Assembly: GCA_007130345.1 (NCBI GenBank)
Contig: SLSP01000021.1
Span: forward strand, 1 to 5,607
Reading direction: 5' to 3'
DNA length: 5,607 nucleotides
Source of the DNA: Thermoflexales bacterium
GTDB taxonomy: Bacteria > Chloroflexota > Anaerolineae > B4-G1 > SLSP01
The position numbers and the translations under genes are program-made. This document shows, one piece after another, positions 1 through 5,436 of the stretch; the stretch's first letter is position 1, and the number at the start of each line of letters is the position of its first letter. The notes below the pieces were generated by a model. That model saw only the letters and a list, made by a program, of their open reading frames with translations. It made no database searches and was not told where the DNA came from.

Positions 1-2
1 AC

Positions 3-230
3 TCGATTCTCAATATCTACTTTGTGGGGGAGGCCGAGGGCGAACCCCGCGCCGGAGATGACGCCGACGCTTGCCGCTGGTTCCCCCTGGACGCGCTGCC
101 GGAGCAGATCGCTTTTGAACACGAGCCGCTGGCCTTGGCGGATTTGGCCCAATGGATATCTGAAAAATCGGATTTTTACGGACATACCTGCTCTAGTCAA
201 GGATTTATGAGACCACGACACCCTCTATAG
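3..230 (+). CDS. Nudix hydrolase, C-terminal part (5' partial)
   Basis: The reading frame is open from the left edge (first full codon at base 3) to TAG at 228-230, giving 75 residues. It begins SILNIYFVGEAEGEPRAGDD and continues through DADACRWFPLDALPEQIAFEH. The pattern of a beta strand, an 'agdDA..CrWFpldeLP' segment and a following 'aFeH' is typical of the C-terminal half of Nudix hydrolases of the ADP-ribose or NADH pyrophosphatase type, which cleave nucleoside diphosphates linked to another moiety. The Nudix box itself (GX5EX7REUXEEXGU) lies upstream of the window, so substrate and catalytic integrity cannot be judged. The last 22 or so codons, starting at EKSDF, are encoded by the first 81-bp repeat unit and look unlike the family's usual end. 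The tail was probably gained when the repeat arrived. The family call is fairly sure; the substrate is unknown. Confidence 0.78.
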   Translation, partial: SILNIYFVGEAEGEPRAGDDADACRWFPLDALPEQIAFEHEPLALADLAQWISEKSDFYGHTCSSQGFMRPRHPL

Positions 231-339
231 TATTCTCGTTACTAAAAATCCGATTTTTACAGGCATACTTGCTATATTCAAGAATTTGTGATGCGATTAC
301 ATCATCTATAGCGTTCTTTTTACTAAAAATCCGATTTTT
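163..339. repeat. 81-bp tandem repeat, two full units plus a third dyad head
   Basis: Unit 1 is 163-243, unit 2 is 244-324, and the head of a third unit is 325-339. Each unit starts with a 15-bp dyad, AAAAATCGGATTTTT in unit 1 and AAAAATCCGATTTTT in units 2 and 3, with the arms AAAAATC/GATTTTT unchanged and only the central base differing. By hand alignment without gaps, units 1 and 2 match at about 62 of 81 positions. Other shared blocks are 'CTATAG' (225-230 and 306-311), 'catac.tgct' and a terminal 'ttact'. After the third dyad the similarity ends and the ABC gene's ribosome binding region begins. Unit 1 overlaps the end of the Nudix frame. The dyad could be a protein-binding site, a transposon-derived end or a genome-wide palindromic repeat. 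Function is unknown. Confidence 0.85.
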
Positions 340-368
340 GCCCCAGTTCTCAAGAGAGTCAATCAATT

Positions 369-1328
369 ATGACCACAATTCTCGATGTGCAGCAAGTGAC
401 CAAACGGTATCGCAGAACCCACCCGCCCGCGCTGGATAAGCTCTCCTTCCATGTGGAGGAGGGCGCGATCTACGCCTTCGTCGGGCCGAACGGCGCGGGC
501 AAGACCACGCTCATCCGTATTTTGGCGACGCTGTTGCGCTTCGACAGCGGCATAGTGCGCGTCGGCGGCTACCGTGTCGATACGCAGCCCCGCGACGTGC
601 GCCGCCTGCTCGGCTACATCCCCGACGAGTTCGGCCTCTACGGCGAGATGCTGGTGCGCGAGTACCTGGAATTCTTCGCCGGTTGTTATCACATCGACGC
701 GGCCAGGCGCCCTGGCATCGCCACCGACCTGCTTGACCTGGTCGGCCTGGCGCATCGCGCCGACGACGAAGTGCGCACCCTCTCGCGGGGGATGCGGCAG
801 CGTCTCGGTTTGGCCCGCGCCCTGGTTCACGATCCCGCGCTCATCGTGGCTGACGAGCCAGCGGCGGGCCTCGATCCCCGCGCCCGCATCGACCTGCGCG
901 AGATTTTCCGCGTGCTCCAAGAGATGGGGAAGACCGTTTTCCTCTCCTCCCACGTCCTGCGCGAGCTAGACGACGTCGCCACCCACGTCGCCATCGTCGA
1001 ACAGGGGCAACTGGTAGCCTCCGGCCCCATCGAGGAAATCCGCGCGCGCCTCCGCCCACACCGGCGGATTCGCATCGGTTTCTTGCGCGGCCTCGATGAC
1101 GCGCAAGCCTGGCTTGTCGCGCGCCCCGACATCCTCGAAGTGGAGGCCGCTCCCCTGACCAACGGCGGCCCACCGATGCTGCTGGTCACGTTGCGCGGCG
1201 GTGAAGAGGCCGTGGCGAGCTTGCTTCAAGACCTCGTGGCCCAGGGTTTCCCCGTGCTGACCTATCTGGAAGAAAAGGACACGCTGGAAAGCCTCTTCCT
1301 CAACCTGACGCGGGGTATCGTCTCCTGA
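369..1328 (+). CDS. ABC transporter ATP-binding protein (ABC-2/CcmA type)
   Basis: This 319-residue protein is the nucleotide-binding subunit that would drive an ABC-2-type membrane export complex from the cytoplasmic face. The ATPase domain fills about residues 4-220: Walker A GPNGAGKTT (39-47), a Q-loop segment GYIPDEFGLY (82-91) with Asp where Gln is usual, a signature LSRGMRQRL (138-146), Walker B LIVADE (158-163) with catalytic E163, D-loop GLD (167-169) and switch H195. LSRGM in place of LSGG and 'YIPDEFGLY' are both familiar variants in ABC-2 ATPases. Residues 225-319 form the C-terminal extension common in this class, ending LESLFLNLTRG. The ATG at 369 follows a modest AAGAGAG at 352-358. 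No permease gene is adjacent; the next gene overlaps its stop codon by 4 bp and is hemW. The exported substrate cannot be told. The family call is secure. Confidence 0.93.
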   Translation: MTTILDVQQVTKRYRRTHPPALDKLSFHVEEGAIYAFVGPNGAGKTTLIRILATLLRFDSGIVRVGGYRVDTQPRDVRRLLGYIPDEFGLYGEMLVREYLEFFAGCYHIDAARRPGIATDLLDLVGLAHRADDEVRTLSRGMRQRLGLARALVHDPALIVADEPAAGLDPRARIDLREIFRVLQEMGKTVFLSSHVLRELDDVATHVAIVEQGQLVASGPIEEIRARLRPHRRIRIGFLRGLDDAQAWLVARPDILEVEAAPLTNGGPPMLLVTLRGGEEAVASLLQDLVAQGFPVLTYLEEKDTLESLFLNLTRGIVS

Positions 1329-2521
1329 CCGACTTCGCGCTCTACGTTCACGTCCCCTTTTGCGCGCGGCGCTGCGCCTACTGTGACTTCAACACCTACG
1401 CCGGCCTGCTACATCTGCGCGCGCCCTACGTCGAAGCCCTCCTCACCGAGATGCGCCGCGCCGCCGAGACCGCCCTCCAAGCCCGCGCCACCACGCTCTA
1501 CTTCGGCGGCGGCACGCCCGCGCTGCTCGCTCCGGCGGATGTGGCCCGCTTGATTGCGGCGGCCCGCCGCTGGCTGGCCCTCACCCCCGACGCGGAAATC
1601 ACGCTCGAAGCGAATCCCGGCCCCCTCGATGCGTCCCGACTCGCCGCGCTGCGCCAGGCCGGCGTCAACCGCCTGAGCCTGGGCGTGCAGTCCGCGCATC
1701 CGGCGGAATTGGCGGTGCTCGGTCGCGGTCATTCCTGGGAGGATGTCGCACGCGCCGCGCGACAGGCCCGCGCCGGGGGCTGGGACAACCTCAGCCTCGA
1801 CCTCATCTTCGGCTTGCCGGGGCAGACCCTGGCGCAGTGGCGGCACACGCTAGACGCCGTGCTGGCCCTGGAACCGGAGCACCTCTCGCTCTACGGTCTC
1901 ACCCTCGAACCGGGGACGCCGCTGGCCCAGGCGGTGGCTTCCGGCGCGCACCCCGCGCCCGATCCTGATCTGGCTGCGGATATGTACCTCGCCGCGTCGG
2001 AGGACTTGCACAACGCGGGTTTCTGGCAGTACGAGATCTCCAACTGGGCGCGGGGCGCGCATTCCGCGCTAGAGGTGTGGGCGCTGCCCCCCGCTGGTGA
2101 GACGGAGCGGATTGGCCCGGTCTCGCGGCACAACCTGGCCTATTGGCGCAACACCGCGTGGCTAGGCGTGGGAGCCGGGTCGCATAGCTGGTGGGGCGGA
2201 TCGCGCTGGCACAACGTCTGCCATCCCCGCGACTACATCGCGGCGCTGGCGGCGGAACGCTCGCCCATCGCTGAATCGGAGGTCATCTCCACGGCGCTGG
2301 AGCGCGGCGAAACAATGATGATGGGGCTGCGGCTCGCCGAGGGGGTCAACGCGGCGCGGTTCGAGGTGCGCTTTGGCGTGGCGCTCGCGGCGACCTACGC
2401 CGAGGCCCTGAATCGGTGGCAGGCGGCGGGCTTGCTGGTGTGGGATGGCGCGCGGGCGCGTTTACATCGCCGGGGGAGACTGCTTGGTAATCAGGTCTTC
2501 GGGGATTTCCTACCGGACTAG
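1325..2521 (+). CDS. hemW: HemW-like radical SAM protein (formerly oxygen-independent coproporphyrinogen oxidase-like)
   Basis: HemW proteins are radical SAM relatives of HemN that bind heme and are thought to act as heme chaperones. From CTG 1325 the protein has 398 residues (E. coli HemW has about 378). The N-terminus reads YVHVPFCARRCAYCDFNTY, with the cluster cysteines C13, C17 and C20 (CX3CX2C) followed by DF, as in HemW and unlike HemN's CX2CXC. FGGGTP (residues 60-65), NRLSLGVQS, the heme-binding HNXXYW motif (HNLAYW, 269-274) and a C-terminal GRLLGNQVF follow. The first ATG, at 1451, lies after the cysteines and cannot be the start. No ATG, GTG or TTG occurs in frame between the stop at 1202-1204 and the cysteines, so CTG overlapping the upstream TGA as CTGA is the best start; GGGG at 1312-1315 may serve as a weak ribosome site. 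About 18 extra residues precede the HNXXYW motif. Translational coupling to the ABC gene is likely. Confidence 0.9.
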   Translation: MTDFALYVHVPFCARRCAYCDFNTYAGLLHLRAPYVEALLTEMRRAAETALQARATTLYFGGGTPALLAPADVARLIAAARRWLALTPDAEITLEANPGPLDASRLAALRQAGVNRLSLGVQSAHPAELAVLGRGHSWEDVARAARQARAGGWDNLSLDLIFGLPGQTLAQWRHTLDAVLALEPEHLSLYGLTLEPGTPLAQAVASGAHPAPDPDLAADMYLAASEDLHNAGFWQYEISNWARGAHSALEVWALPPAGETERIGPVSRHNLAYWRNTAWLGVGAGSHSWWGGSRWHNVCHPRDYIAALAAERSPIAESEVISTALERGETMMMGLRLAEGVNAARFEVRFGVALAATYAEALNRWQAAGLLVWDGARARLHRRGRLLGNQVFGDFLPD

Positions 2522-2661
2522 TACAGCGCGACGGAAGTCCTTCCTCAGTTAGTCTAGCTCAGAGCGGATCGTCAGATCCGCGACTATACGTCCAAACGGG
2601 GAACTGACGTTCCCCTCGGAGCAAATTCAATCGGGGAGTTATTTGTACCGCGCTGTACTAG
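2518..2661. mobile_element. MITE-like element with 13-bp terminal inverted repeats
   Basis: CTAGTACAGCGCG (2518-2530) is repeated perfectly in reverse complement at 2649-2661. The outer CTAG on each side could be a 4-bp target duplication, leaving 9-bp inverted ends, or the duplication could be TA within CTAG. Both CTAG targets and TA duplications are known in IS5- and IS630-type transposition respectively. No protein is encoded inside. The interior folds into hairpins: GGAA/TTCC (2533-2544), GCGGATC-GTCA-GATCCGC (2564-2581) and GGGGAAC-TGAC-GTTCCCC (2598-2615). Together with the 13-bp closing stem this is a multi-branched structure. No T-run follows the hairpins, so a classical intrinsic terminator is not evident. 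The stop codons of hemW and of the convergent receiver gene both lie in the ends. Alternatives are a structured RNA or a bidirectional terminator. Mobility is inferred from the ends only. Confidence 0.55.
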
Positions 2662-3047
2662 CCGGGCGTCTCTTGGAGCACGCGGGCGGCGGCGCGGGCA
2701 GCGGCGCGAATCTCGGAGACCAGCGCTTTGGTATCCAGCGTCTTGAGCAGATACCGCGTCACGCCCATCTGCATCAGTTCATCTTCTTCGCGGCTGTCGG
2801 GATACGACGTGAGGACGATAACCGCGCAGTGCGGCAACTCGCGGCACAGCGCGGAGATCGTCGCGGGGGCGTCAGGCGTTTTGCTCTCCAGCAGGATCAC
2901 ATCAGGGTGCAGCGCCCGCGCTTGTTGCAAGGCGGTATCGTATTGGCTGGTGCTGCCAACGATCTTCAGGCCCACTGCGGATTTCAGACGGCTTTCGAGT
3001 CCGAAACGCACCAGATTGTGGCTATCAATAATCAGTACATGAATCAT
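2658..3047 (-). CDS. Stand-alone response-regulator receiver-like protein with altered phosphorylation site
   Basis: The 129-residue product is a single receiver (CheY-like) fold resembling the REC domain of NarL/FixJ regulators. It starts MIHVLIIDSHNLVRFGLESR, with beta1 ending at D8. The usual second acidic residue is S9, and the phospho-acceptor position after beta3 is E54 (PDVILLESKTPD) in place of Asp. The beta4 T80 (VLTSY) and the beta5 K102 (YLLK) are kept. The alanine-rich helix 5 ends near residue 124 and no helix-turn-helix follows, so the protein likely works by protein contacts, perhaps in a fixed state because Glu can mimic phospho-Asp. ATG 3047 is chosen because it begins directly at beta1. 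An ATG at 3089 would add 14 untypical residues. The gene converges on hemW and diverges from the EF-G-like gene. No histidine kinase is nearby. Confidence 0.8.
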   Translation of the reverse strand: MIHVLIIDSHNLVRFGLESRLKSAVGLKIVGSTSQYDTALQQARALHPDVILLESKTPDAPATISALCRELPHCAVIVLTSYPDSREEDELMQMGVTRYLLKTLDTKALVSEIRAAARAAARVLQETPG

Positions 3048-3053
3048 AATTCC

Positions 3054-3082
3054 AGTATAGAGGGAGCATACCGCGCGAGAAA
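3054..3082 (-). promoter_or_regulatory. Possible promoter of the receiver gene (leaderless)
   Basis: On the minus strand TATACT (3059 down to 3054) is a good -10 hexamer lying only 6 nt before ATG 3047. That would place the transcription start on or next to the ATG. A 17-bp spacer upstream gives TTTCTC (3082 to 3077), a poor -35. The close -10/ATG spacing is what leaderless genes show in several bacterial phyla, and the ATG at 3047 has only a weak GGA ahead of it. If transcription begins here, the ATG at 3089 cannot be used. Confidence 0.35.
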
Positions 3083-3159
3083 GTGCCATAACTCCTACCT
3101 GACCCTGATGGATAGCTTCTCAGGTACCTTACCGGGCGCGGCGCTAGGCACTGGTTGCG

Positions 3160-3187
3160 TTGACTTTGTGTTAAAATCGTTTACAAT
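3160..3187 (+). promoter_or_regulatory. Sigma70-type promoter for the EF-G-like gene
   Basis: TTGACT (3160-3165) and TACAAT (3182-3187) are separated by 16 bp and each differs from the consensus hexamer by one base. The spacer and flanks are AT-rich in an otherwise GC-rich window. The expected transcription start is near 3194-3195, giving a 5' leader of about 79 nt before ATG 3273. Confidence 0.7.
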
Positions 3188-3208
3188 ATATGCCTGTATC
3201 TCTACATT

Positions 3209-3247
3209 ATGAGGACGGCCACCAGGCCGTTTTTATTTGTCAATTAG
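3209..3247 (+). CDS. Possible 12-codon leader peptide
   Basis: ATG 3209 opens a short frame reading MRTATRPFLFVN and ending at TAG 3245-3247, inside the predicted leader RNA and spanning the terminator-like hairpin. There is no Shine-Dalgarno sequence ahead of it; the ATG would be about 15 nt from the predicted transcript start. A ribosome on this frame would cover the hairpin and its T-run. This is an arrangement inference and the frame could be chance. Confidence 0.2.
   Translation: MRTATRPFLFVN
3215..3238 (+). terminator. Terminator-like hairpin in the leader of the EF-G-like gene
   Basis: ACGGCC (3215-3220), loop ACCA, and GGCCGT (3225-3230) form a 6-bp GC-rich stem, extendable by two G-U pairs, directly followed by TTTTATTT (3231-3238). 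It lies about 20 nt after the predicted start of transcription and before the gene's ribosome binding site. It therefore looks like an attenuator or a stabilising 5' hairpin, not the end of an upstream + strand gene, of which there is none close by. Confidence 0.5.
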
Positions 3248-3257
3248 ATTGCTTTTA

Positions 3258-3265
3258 GGGAGGAG
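3258..3265 (+). promoter_or_regulatory. Strong ribosome binding site fixing the EF-G-like start
   Basis: GGGAGGAG lies 7 nt before ATG 3273. It settles the start at 3273 over the in-frame TTG at 3237, which would place this Shine-Dalgarno sequence inside the coding region and add 12 residues foreign to the family. Confidence 0.85.
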
Positions 3266-3272
3266 CAAGTTC

Positions 3273-5339
3273 ATGAAAGAGTACACCACGCAAAAAATTC
3301 GGAACATCGCCTTGATTGGTCACGGCAGTTCTGGTAAAACCACGCTAATTGAAGCGATGCTCTTCTTGAGCAAGGGCACCAGCCGCCGGGGCCGCGTCGA
3401 AGAGGGGAATACTGTAACCGATTTCGACGAAGAGGAGATGCGGCGTAACATCTCGTTAAGCTCTGCGTTGGCGCCGGTAGAGTGGAAAGATCACAAGCTG
3501 AACTTCATTGATACGCCCGGCTATACCGATTTTGTCGGTGAGGTGCGGAGCGCGTTGCGCGCTGTCGATATGGCGCTGGTGGTTGTGGATGCGGCTTCGG
3601 GCGTTGAGGTCGGCACTGAATTGACCTGGGGCTATGCCAATGACGAGGCAATGCCCCGCGCGGTCGTCATCAACAAGATGGATCGTGATAACGCAAATTT
3701 TGACCGGGCGATGGCTTCTCTGGAAGAAACCTTTGACGTGCCCTTTTTGCCTTTGATGCTGCCCATCGGGGCGCAGGATGATTTCCAGGGCGTGGTGAAC
3801 TTGTTGGAAAAGAAAGCCTATGTTGGCGCTAAGGGTGTCGCCACCGATGTACCCGCCGATCTGGTGGATCGAGTGGAGGAGTTACACACCAACATTATCG
3901 AATCAGCGGTGATGGCCAGTGAAGTCTTGATGGAAAAGTACCTTGAAGACGAACTATCCCCGGAAGAGATTTCGGAGGGCTTGCGCAAGGTTATCTTGAA
4001 GGGCGATTATATCCCCGTTTTGGCAAGCGCGGGCGGTGATGCCGCTATGACAGGGTTAAGCCCGTTGCTGGATATGCTCATCAAAGTGGCCCCGGCCCCC
4101 TCGGATTTACCCTTTAAGGCCACCACCCCGGATGGTGAAGAACAAGAATATGCCGTGAGTGATCAATCCCCGCTGGCGCTGTTGATTTTCAAAAATATGG
4201 CCGATCCCTACGTGGGGAAGGTCACGTACTTCCGGGTTTTTGGCGGCGTGCTGTCTGCCGGAGATACTGTCTACAACGCGCGGGTCGATGAGCAGGAACG
4301 CTTGAGCCAGCTTTACGTGATGCGCGGTAAGGAGCAGATCAACGTGGAGCGGATCCACGCGGGTGACATCGGCGCGGTGGCGAAGATGGCCGAAGCCCAA
4401 ACCGGCGATACGTTGTGCAGCAAATCGAAGCCTCTCGCGCTCAGGGGGCCAATTTTCCCCAAGCCGTTGTACAGCGTCGCGGTATCGCCCAAGACGAAAG
4501 CTGACACGGCCAAGATGGGCGCTACCCTCACCCGCATTTGCGAGGAAGACCCCACGCTGCAATGGTATCAGGAATTCAGCACCCATGAAACCATCCTTTC
4601 TGGGATGGGTGATGCGCATGTCGAAACCGCCGTGCGCCGGATGCAGTCGCGCTTCAACGTGAATCTTGAGGCGTCCACGCCCAAAGTCCCCTATAAAGAG
4701 ACAGTGACAGCACAAGGGTCGGCTCAGTATCGACACAAAAAGCAGACCGGGGGCGCGGGGCAGTTCGCTGAGGTGCATCTAAACGTCGATCCGATGCCTC
4801 GGGACGAGGGCTTTGAGTATTCTTGGGATGTGTACGGCGGGCGCATTTCGACCTCGTTCAAGCCCTCTATCGAGAAAGGCGTGAAGTCGGTGATGGATAA
4901 AGGCGTGATTGCCGGGTATCCCATCGTCGATGTCAAGGTCTCGGTGTACGACGGCAAGGAGCATCCGGTGGACTCCAAAGACATCGCCTTCCAGATTGCC
5001 GGGCGCGAGGGGTTCAAGCAAGCGTTCCGCAACGCTAAACCCGTGATCTTGGAGCCTATCTATAACTTTGAGATTACGGTGCCGGTGGAATTTGCCGGGG
5101 ATGTGATGTCGGATTTGAACACGCGCCGCGCCCGGGTGCAGGGGATGGAGCAGAGTGCGGCAAAGGCCATCATCACGGCGTTGGGGCCATTGGCCGAGAT
5201 GCAGCAGTATGCGACCAACTTGCGCGCCATCACGCAGGGGCGGGGACTTTTTGCAATGGAGTTATCTCATTACGACATTGTGCCGACGCACATGGCTCAG
5301 GAGATCATCGCTCAGGCGAAAGCAGAAGAGGAAGAATAA
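3273..5339 (+). CDS. fusA: Elongation factor G-like GTPase (EF-G2/FusA2 type)
   Basis: The 688-residue protein is a translational GTPase with the full five-domain EF-G layout, close to the usual length of about 690-704. EF-G promotes ribosomal translocation in the cytoplasm; paralogues of this subtype may have other ribosome roles. Visible motifs are G1 GHGSSGKT (16-23, where canonical EF-G has AHIDAGKT), switch I RRNISL (57-62, Ser61 where Thr is usual), G3 DTPGYTDF (80-87) and G4 NKMD (134-137). Domain II begins near residue 290, domain III near 390. Domain IV has the loops QTGGAGQFAEV and KEHPVDSKDIAF, the latter keeping the tip His. Domain V carries PVILEPIYNFEITVP and DLNTRRARVQGM. The tail is acidic (AKAEEEE). 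The GHGSSGKT loop and domain IV loop favour the EF-G2/FusA2 branch, so the symbol is provisional. Codon third positions are less GC-biased than in hemW. The gene appears monocistronic, between its own promoter and a terminator. Confidence 0.93.
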   Translation: MKEYTTQKIRNIALIGHGSSGKTTLIEAMLFLSKGTSRRGRVEEGNTVTDFDEEEMRRNISLSSALAPVEWKDHKLNFIDTPGYTDFVGEVRSALRAVDMALVVVDAASGVEVGTELTWGYANDEAMPRAVVINKMDRDNANFDRAMASLEETFDVPFLPLMLPIGAQDDFQGVVNLLEKKAYVGAKGVATDVPADLVDRVEELHTNIIESAVMASEVLMEKYLEDELSPEEISEGLRKVILKGDYIPVLASAGGDAAMTGLSPLLDMLIKVAPAPSDLPFKATTPDGEEQEYAVSDQSPLALLIFKNMADPYVGKVTYFRVFGGVLSAGDTVYNARVDEQERLSQLYVMRGKEQINVERIHAGDIGAVAKMAEAQTGDTLCSKSKPLALRGPIFPKPLYSVAVSPKTKADTAKMGATLTRICEEDPTLQWYQEFSTHETILSGMGDAHVETAVRRMQSRFNVNLEASTPKVPYKETVTAQGSAQYRHKKQTGGAGQFAEVHLNVDPMPRDEGFEYSWDVYGGRISTSFKPSIEKGVKSVMDKGVIAGYPIVDVKVSVYDGKEHPVDSKDIAFQIAGREGFKQAFRNAKPVILEPIYNFEITVPVEFAGDVMSDLNTRRARVQGMEQSAAKAIITALGPLAEMQQYATNLRAITQGRGLFAMELSHYDIVPTHMAQEIIAQAKAEEEE

Positions 5340-5400
5340 GGTGAGGCTATAGGGCGTAATACCTGACGCACTTGAAACGCCCTCAACTGATAACGCGCTC

Positions 5401-5436
5401 AAACGGGCCGGGAGAAATTCCCGGCCCGTTTCTGTT
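5401..5436 (+). terminator. Intrinsic terminator after the EF-G-like gene
   Basis: AAACGGGCCGGGA (5401-5413) pairs perfectly with TCCCGGCCCGTTT (5419-5431) across the loop GAAAT, a 13-bp stem followed by a short T-rich tail. The first arm begins with AAA, so the structure could also act on the minus strand. It lies about 60 nt after the stop codon. A weaker stem, AGGGCGT (5351-5357) with ACGCCCT (5377-5383), precedes it. Confidence 0.88.

Noticed and set aside
163..177. Dyads as intrinsic terminators
   Set aside because: The arms meet at a single central base, leaving no room for a hairpin loop without unpairing most GC pairs; the stem would be nearly all A-T.
286..312. Promoter for the ABC gene inside repeat unit 2 (TTGTGA, TATAGC)
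   Set aside because: The spacer is only 15 bp and both hexamers match poorly; the same pattern recurs weakly in unit 1, so it may just be repeat sequence.
163..339. CRISPR array
   Set aside because: The 81-bp units are diverged along their whole length with only a 15-bp constant part; there are no unique spacers of uniform length between identical repeats and no cas genes.
363..953. Long antisense frame across the ABC gene
   Set aside because: It mirrors the high-GC codon pattern of the ABC gene, matches no family, and has no ribosome site.
1451..2521. hemW starting at ATG 1451
   Set aside because: This start omits the CX3CX2C motif and the first strand of the radical SAM barrel, which are encoded in frame just upstream.
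2555..2617. tRNA-like stretch with TAGCTCAG resembling a D-arm
   Set aside because: No T-arm GTTCRA pattern, no 7-nt anticodon loop (the central hairpin loop is 4 nt) and no acceptor stem at tRNA spacing.
2658..3089. Receiver gene starting at ATG 3089
   Set aside because: It adds MALSRAVCSLYTGI ahead of beta1, unlike the family, and its AGGAG is only 2 nt from the ATG. It remains a possible alternative.
2643..3212. Plus-strand frame over the receiver gene
   Set aside because: It is antisense to the receiver domain and resembles no protein family; the minus-strand reading has clear REC motifs.
4107..4778. Antisense frame within the EF-G-like gene
   Set aside because: It is a shadow of a strongly conserved coding region on the plus strand with no recognisable domain.
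3237..5339. EF-G-like gene starting at TTG 3237
   Set aside because: The strong GGGAGGAG would fall within the coding region, and the ATG at 3273 is ideally spaced from it.
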